A program made the translations under genes and the position numbers. Positions 59,111 through 64,000 of a DNA stretch of 64,000 nt are shown in pieces. The notes under the pieces were generated by a model. It did no database searches and was not told the origin of the DNA. It saw nothing but the letters and a program-made list of their open reading frames with translations. Where the stretch lies: the NCBI GenBank assembly GCA_007922305.1, contig ML677373.1, forward strand, positions 15,727,881-15,791,880, in the 5' to 3' direction. The first letter of the stretch is position 1, and each line of letters begins with the position of its first letter. This stretch comes from Dermatemys mawii (Eukaryota; Chordata; Testudines; Dermatemydidae).

Positions 59111-61154
59111 ATTGGGTCCTTAGTGTAGAAAACAGACACAACCAGTTCCACACCCTGGGAATTGCTGACTATAATCTTGTGCATCTGAAACAACGTTTAA
59201 CCACAGTTTGGTCCAGTGCCCACTATTCCCACTGATTTCAACGAGAGTACAGGGAACTTGGCATGTTGCAGACTCAGCCATTGCAAATAGCGCACCTTGT
59301 TTCAGACTTCCCAGGCCTGATACACTGGAGTGGCTCTGGTAGTATAAAGGGGTTGGTAGCTGTCCCGGGGAAATGCCTGCTACCTAAGCATTCCCCCAGG
59401 CAATGTTGGAGCTGGCAGAGAGAATCTATACTAGCCCCCAACCATTTCAAGGGTGTGGGATCTTCTTAGAGCACCTGGGACAAGGAGGGGACCTCGGGTA
59501 GACTGAGACTGTTCTAACGCATAGGTTGCCTGGGCAAACCTTCAGACAACCTCAGAATACAGGAAGTGTCAAGGTAATTCTGTCACCCCTCCATTCTTCC
59601 CCTGTGCTGCAGTGGGGGCAATTGAAAATCAGGATCCCAACTGCTACAAGTATCTTTATTCAGCAGAGAGTTCACCCAGATTTGGAGTGATACTAGGTAT
59701 TATGAGCCTCCTCTATTTAAAAAGAAAAAATAAATATGGCAGAATATATGTAGCTAGTCAATAGAGTACCGTCTACTGACATAAAAATATGTACACTGTC
59801 TATAAATAAATAGGTTCAATAAAATTATGTGCTGTCCTGTGTGCTGCTCTTAACAGGAAACTTTTAACACCGTGGACATGACCTTTACTCTGTTAGGGTT
59901 TCTATGCACGGTATGACTCCGAGTCTTTTGTTTGTTGGTTTCAGATCAATTCCTTAATGTTAATTGAACATGATGTGTTATGCTTTTAGATGAGAGGTCA
60001 ATCTAATTGCCCAGTAATTGTTTGATAATTACATGAGTAATAAAACATAAAGTTGCAGTCTTTGTAACTTAGTATCAGGCTGGTAGGCAACGTTTTTGCA
60101 TTTAATTGACATTTAATAAAATAATTACAAGTGGTTCAGGATAATTAGACTACATACTGTATTTGCAAAGTGCTTAAAATACTAGTTGACCTTTAGTAAG
60201 TGTGTTAATCAATAGCAAACATATAATTTGTGATTATGCAATTAAATGCCTCTTTGTTGCTTACTGATATTTCAAGACAAAGGTTACTTTAAGCTGCCTC
60301 AATGGCTACTTTCCAATGATCTGTCAGTTTCACAGACACCTTGCAAAGGATCTTACAAAACTCCTCTGGGGTTTTTAATGATCACTTGTGAAATGGACTG
60401 AGGGGGCTTCTAAATGATGTCCCCATATGTGAGATCCTAACTTCTAGAGGAGAGTTGACCCTTTCAGGCACACCCCATGCATAAGGTAACTCGTTTCAAA
60501 GCATGTCTGTGGGAGTGCATATTGGGCATAACTTCCCCTATAGCATCCTCTCTGCTTCCAACAGTCAGAGAAATAAAGTATAATGAGTCAGCCTGTGGCC
60601 CAGGTGCCAGGGGGATTTGGGTATCTTGTGAAAATTAGCACCCCTCAGACTGCGAAACATACATTAATCATCACAATGGTTCATTCTTTGTGGTAGGTAA
60701 ATATTATTCTCCCTGTTTTATGGGTGGTGAAAATAAAGCAGTAAGTTTAAATGAATTCCTATGGGAAACCGAGGGAGTTTGGGCTAGTCATGGAAATACA
60801 CATTGTCTCAGTCGCATGCTAGGCCCTTTGATTATGCTGTTGAGCTGATCTGTGCAGCTGGGCTTCATACTGGTCACTCGGCAAAGAAGCTTGCTCAGCT
60901 GCAATCGTCTGTCTGTGGGAGTTGATACAAAGTCTCCATGTTTCAATGGGCAGCATACTAAAAGTAGAAATTCAGTCTAATTAAAATGATTCCTTTAGTG
61001 TAGACCAAATCCTATGCACGAATGCCCAAGTTCTGCTCTGTTACACTCCTGCAATCTTACTGAGGTTGCACAAGTAGACATTAGGGCAGAATTTTACCAT
61101 AGTGTATATGAGGAAGGGAAAGGTTAATATTAGAGATGTAGTTATTCAAAACAG
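59111..61154. other. Unassigned stretch containing a candidate conserved element
   Basis: No gene seen. The AT-rich block at 59940-60280 is listed separately. A degenerate antisense SINE tail lies at about 60690-60780 ('GGTAAATATTATTCTCCCTG'). Confidence 0.5.
59940..60280. other. Candidate conserved non-coding element (homeodomain-motif rich)
   Basis: Dense TAAT-type motifs without repeat signature: CTAATTGCCCAGTAATTG (about 60003), GATAATTACATG (about 60023), TTTAATTGACATTTAATAAA (about 60099), AATAATTACAAG (about 60120), GATAATTAGAC (about 60139) and GCAATTAAATGCC (about 60238). There is no open frame and no internal symmetry of transposon type. Such clusters are typical of deeply conserved enhancers, but AT-rich neutral DNA can look alike. 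Confidence 0.35.
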
Positions 61155-61370
61155 ATGCAGTGTACATGGTGGCCAATGCATAGGACTGGGAATCAAGAGG
61201 GCTCTAGCTCTGGCACTGTACAGCTGGGTGATCTTGGGCAAGTCATGCTCAGTGGCTCAGTTTCCTTATCTGTAAAATAGGGATAATGATGCTTGCGTCC
61301 TTTGTAAAGTGCTTTGAGATCTATGTATGAAAAGTGCCACATAATAATAGTATGTAGCTCTTCTTCTCAG
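61155..61370 (+). mobile_element. MIR-like tRNA-derived SINE with L2-like tail
   Basis: 'GGACTGGGAATCAAGAGGGC', 'GTGATCTTGGGCAAGTCATG', 'CAGTTTCCTTATCTGTAAAA', 'AGGGATAATGATGCTTGC' and the tail 'TTTGTAAAGTGCTTTGAGAT' with 'GAAAAGTGCCACATAATAAT'. It is the best-preserved SINE tail in the window. Confidence 0.85.
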
Positions 61371-61894
61371 CTGTATCTGGGTAGGAAAACTGCTGCATAG
61401 AAACTTTCTATAATTATGTTACCTGAGTGTGCTATATTTCATTAATCATTTTCTTTAATTTCTGAGATTAAAAAAGAGCACCATTACCTAGATCTGAGTC
61501 CCTGCTAATAGTAGTGCCATCCCTAGCAGTAGGTTTCATCAGTATTTCATAGCCCTTATGGTAATGATGGATGAAATCTCATATGTAGCCAACAGATAGC
61601 TATAGAAATTACTACACAGAGATGATTAGAGAATCAACACCTTTCTACTATTTAACACTTGTGCCAATAAGGCCCGAAGGCTGCAGCTCGACACTGTGTA
61701 AATTGAGTACATGAAAGTCCATGAGCAAAATAATTTTTTCAATGATTATATATAATTTTATAGCAAGGATATAATTCACTATCAGATTCAGTATTATGGT
61801 CCCAAAAACCTACAGGAAAACTATCATTTTCTTTTACATTATGTAAGAAACTTCTATAAGATGCTATCCTAGATTACCTAAAACCCCAAAAAGG
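61371..61894. other. Unassigned AT-rich stretch
   Basis: Nothing recognised. Confidence 0.6.
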
Positions 61895-62529
61895 ATCATA
61901 CAAAAAGTTGAAACTAGGTCAAATTACAAAGAATTAATATACAAAAACCTCAAGAATGTAGGGACAGAATTAGAAAGGCTAAGGCCCAAGATGGGATTAA
62001 ACTAGTTAAGGAAATAGAGGGTAACAAGAAAACATTTTACAAGTACATTAGAAGCAAGAGGATAGGGTAGGCTCATTAGTCAGAGAGGAGGAAAAGACAG
62101 TAAAAGGAAACAGCAGTGGCCAGAGTCTTCTTTTATTTTTCAGCAAAAAAGTAGCAGTGATCGGATGACTAACATAGTGAACATCAGTGTAAATGGAGTA
62201 GGGCCTGAGTCTAAAATAGAGAAGGAACAAGTAAAGAATTACTTAGCAGAGCTAGCTGTCTTCAAATTGGTAGGGCCTGACAAAATACATCCTAGCATAC
62301 TAAAGGAACGATCTGAAGAGATCTCCAAGCTATTAGTGATTTATCTTTAAGAGTTTGTGGAGGATAAGAAAGATCCCAGAGGATTTGAAAATGGAAAATA
62401 TAGTACCTATTTATAAAAAGGAGAATAAAGACAAGCTAGAAATTATAGACCAGTCAACTTAACTTTGGTACCCTGAAAAATGATGGAGTAAATAATCAAC
62501 AATTTTTAAGCATCTAGAAGATCCGATTA
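61895..62529 (+). pseudogene. CR1 LINE ORF2 remnant, left part
   Basis: Sense CR1 coding sequence before the reverse transcriptase. Around 61960 the DNA matches the '[11 protein letters not shown]'-like region ('ATGTAGGGACAGAATTAGAA'). At 62165-62350 an open frame contains 'VGPDKIHPSILKERSEEISK', the CR1 linker motif. At 62435-62480 'RNYRPVNLT' is the first RT motif. Stops and frame changes interrupt it. Interrupted at 62529 by a DNA transposon, it continues at 63574 in the same orientation. Confidence 0.85.
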
Positions 62530-63571
62530 CTCCTGGGAGAATTCGGCACTAAAAATTTAAAAAATTATGTACATGATATTTTAAAATTCTGCATATTTTA
62601 CTTGTCAAAATACCAATATAAATATGGCAGTTTCAATTATTTTGGTAATTTACTTCAAAATACTTGTCAGCAAATGTGTCTAACAATACAGACAAAAACA
62701 AAAAATCAAGAAATGTTGTTTTTTGACAAATAGATTCCTTACTTGGCATATTATTACAGAATTCTGAGTAATGATTCATTTAAACTACAGTACAGAACCA
62801 TATTTCCCATAGTCCTCAGAAGCAGTGCAAAGGCTTGGGGGTAACTGAGGAGCTGAGGGAGAGGGAAGTAATTGCTGGGCAGGAGCCTTGCAGTGAACCT
62901 GGAAGGTAGTTGGGTGTGGATGGGAGAAGCATGGAACAGCTGTGTATGTGTTTAGGAGGGAGGATTGTTAGGGAGTTTAGAAGCTTGGCCCCTGCCCTGA
63001 AGACCCTGGTTGACCACTAACCTCTCCCTTTGTCACACACATCTGTCCCTGTGTCTCCTTGCATCCCCACTGCCCATTCAGCTAGACACATCTGCACATG
63101 TCCCCATGTGGCCCTGTACTCCTTCTCTGGTCCCCATGTGGCCCTGAACCACCATTCAGCCCCTTCGCCCGAGTCTGTGTCTCTGCACCCCCTCCCATTC
63201 AGCCATGACACTCCACTAGCTCCTGGGCCCCTGTCCCACTCTGTCCTTCCACTAGCCCTTCTGATGCTCCATTAGTGAACACCATATGCCTTGTTCTGTC
63301 CATCCCCCAACCCCATACCCCAAACCTCCTCACCTGGCCCAATGGGCAGTGCTATGTGAGGAATACAGCCTTGGACCCCTCTCTTTCTCCCTTTGTGTTT
63401 GGCTGCTCCGGCCTCAAGCCACCTGCCCTCTCTGGCAGCACAGAAGTCCCTGGTGGTTGAAAGGTGTAATTGCAGTGTCTCTCATCAGAAATATATATAT
63501 TTGTAGGGGGAGGGAATCTGTAGGGGATATGAATTCTGTATGTGCGCAATAGCGTGGAATTCCCCCAGGAG
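62530..63571. mobile_element. Tc1/mariner-type non-autonomous element inserted in CR1
   Basis: Ends 'CTCCTGGGAGAATTC' and 'GAATTCCCCCAGGAG' are inverted repeats. TA dinucleotides flank it (62528-62529 and 63572-63573), the target-site signature of Tc1/mariner elements. Flanking CR1 sequence resumes without loss, confirming insertion. The interior holds AT-rich text ('TCAATTATTTTGGTAATTTA') and a C-rich region with repeated 'CCCCATGTGGCCCTG' (about 63100-63150). No transposase with DDE/D motifs was seen; the 81- and 88-codon frames are C-rich by-products. The superfamily call is inferred from TA and end structure; hAT or piggyBac signatures are absent. Confidence 0.8.
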
Positions 63572-63573
63572 TA

Positions 63574-64000
63574 CAAGATAAGTAACATGCCACATAGGTT
63601 GGTTTGATATGATTTGGTCTTGACTAATCTAATATCCTCCTTTCACAGGGTAACAACCCTTGTGGATAGAAGGCATTTGATACTTTCAGATGACTTTCTC
63701 ATAAGCAAACTAGGGAAATATAGCCCAGATGAACATAACAGGAGGCAGGTGTGCAGTTGGTTGGAAAATTGCACTCAGAGAGGAGTCGTCAATGGTTGGC
63801 AGTCAAACTTAAAGGGCATATCAAGTGGAGTCCTGCAGGAATCTGCCCTCGGTCCAGTTCTATTCAATATCTTCCTTGGGGAGTTAGATAATGGCATAAA
63901 GAACACACTTACAAAATTTGCCAATGATACCAATCTGGGAGGGTGTGCAAGAGCCTTGGAGGACAGGATTAGAATTCAAAATGATCTTGACAAAATGGAG
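63574..64000 (+). pseudogene. CR1 LINE reverse transcriptase remnant, right part (runs off window)
   Basis: Encodes the RT core: 'LVDRRHLILSDDFLISKLGK' (with a deletion before DRRH relative to CR1), 'WLENCTQRGVVNGWQSNLKG', 'GVLQESALGPVLFNIFLGEL' (family form GVPQGSVLGPVLFNIFINDL) and 'LTKFANDTNLGG'. The catalytic FADD motif reads FAND, so one metal-binding aspartate is lost. The sequence ends 'RIRIQNDLDKME' at the window edge. It is the same insertion as 61895-62529. Confidence 0.9.

Noticed and set aside
63030..63552. C-rich frames inside the mariner-type element as a transposase
   Set aside because: No DDE/D catalytic motifs or helix-turn-helix region; the composition is that of the element's C-rich interior.

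Overview
The window looks like a gene-free stretch (intergenic or deep intronic) of an amniote genome, most likely a turtle (Testudines). It is moderately AT-rich. No reading frame exceeds 188 codons, and none resembles a cellular protein. I saw no splice-consistent exon series, tRNA, rRNA, snRNA or CRISPR array. The turtle assignment rests on recalled resemblance to repeats typical of chelonian genomes: CR1 LINEs with the ATTCTATG-type 3' end, MIR-like tRNA-derived SINEs with a tail resembling L2, several hAT-type MITEs, a fold-back element built on the 'GTGGCACC...AGCTTTCGTGGG' unit, and one LTR family present in both orientations. I could not run a database search, so family names are given only as far as the sequence supports them.

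Layout, left to right. 1-5 kb: a short repeat unit with a 10-bp target duplication (1723-1812), the same unit as a fold-back element (3421-3622), and a palindromic hAT MITE with an 8-bp duplication (3681-4003). 5-15 kb: ancient palindromic repeats, an interrupted SINE, an antisense LTR (10448-11246), an unidentified terminal-inverted-repeat element (13203-13696) and a short hAT MITE (14272-14385). 15-24 kb: SINE pieces, a conserved-looking non-coding block (16210-16560), a 700-bp hAT element (20181-20880), and a MITE half abutting an antisense CR1 (23541-24235). 24-36 kb: a hAT element nested in an older repeat (25063-25288), a second short hAT MITE beside a CR1 3' end (27474-27956), a CR1 reverse-transcriptase remnant, a rearranged Penelope-like element with a GIY-YIG endonuclease remnant (32003-32820), and a hAT element with a perfect 8-bp duplication (35069-35395). 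36-51 kb: long unassigned tracts, three SINE copies, an LTR-like block with a TATA box (48754-49516), the sense copy of the LTR family (49545-50337) and a CR1 3' end. 51-64 kb: more MITEs and hAT elements, an antisense CR1 C-terminal coding remnant (56690-57290), homeodomain-motif-rich non-coding sequence (59940-60280), and a CR1 LINE that runs off the right edge and is split by a 1.04-kb Tc1/mariner-type element with a TA duplication (62530-63571).

No host genes act together here. The window records successive transposition: CR1, SINE and ancient palindromic repeats as the older layers, with hAT, mariner-type and LTR insertions on top. The most useful leads are the inverted Penelope-like copy, an unrecognised ~120-bp repeat pair 10 kb apart (9167 and 19171), the dual mode of the GTGGCACC unit, and a few candidate conserved non-coding elements.
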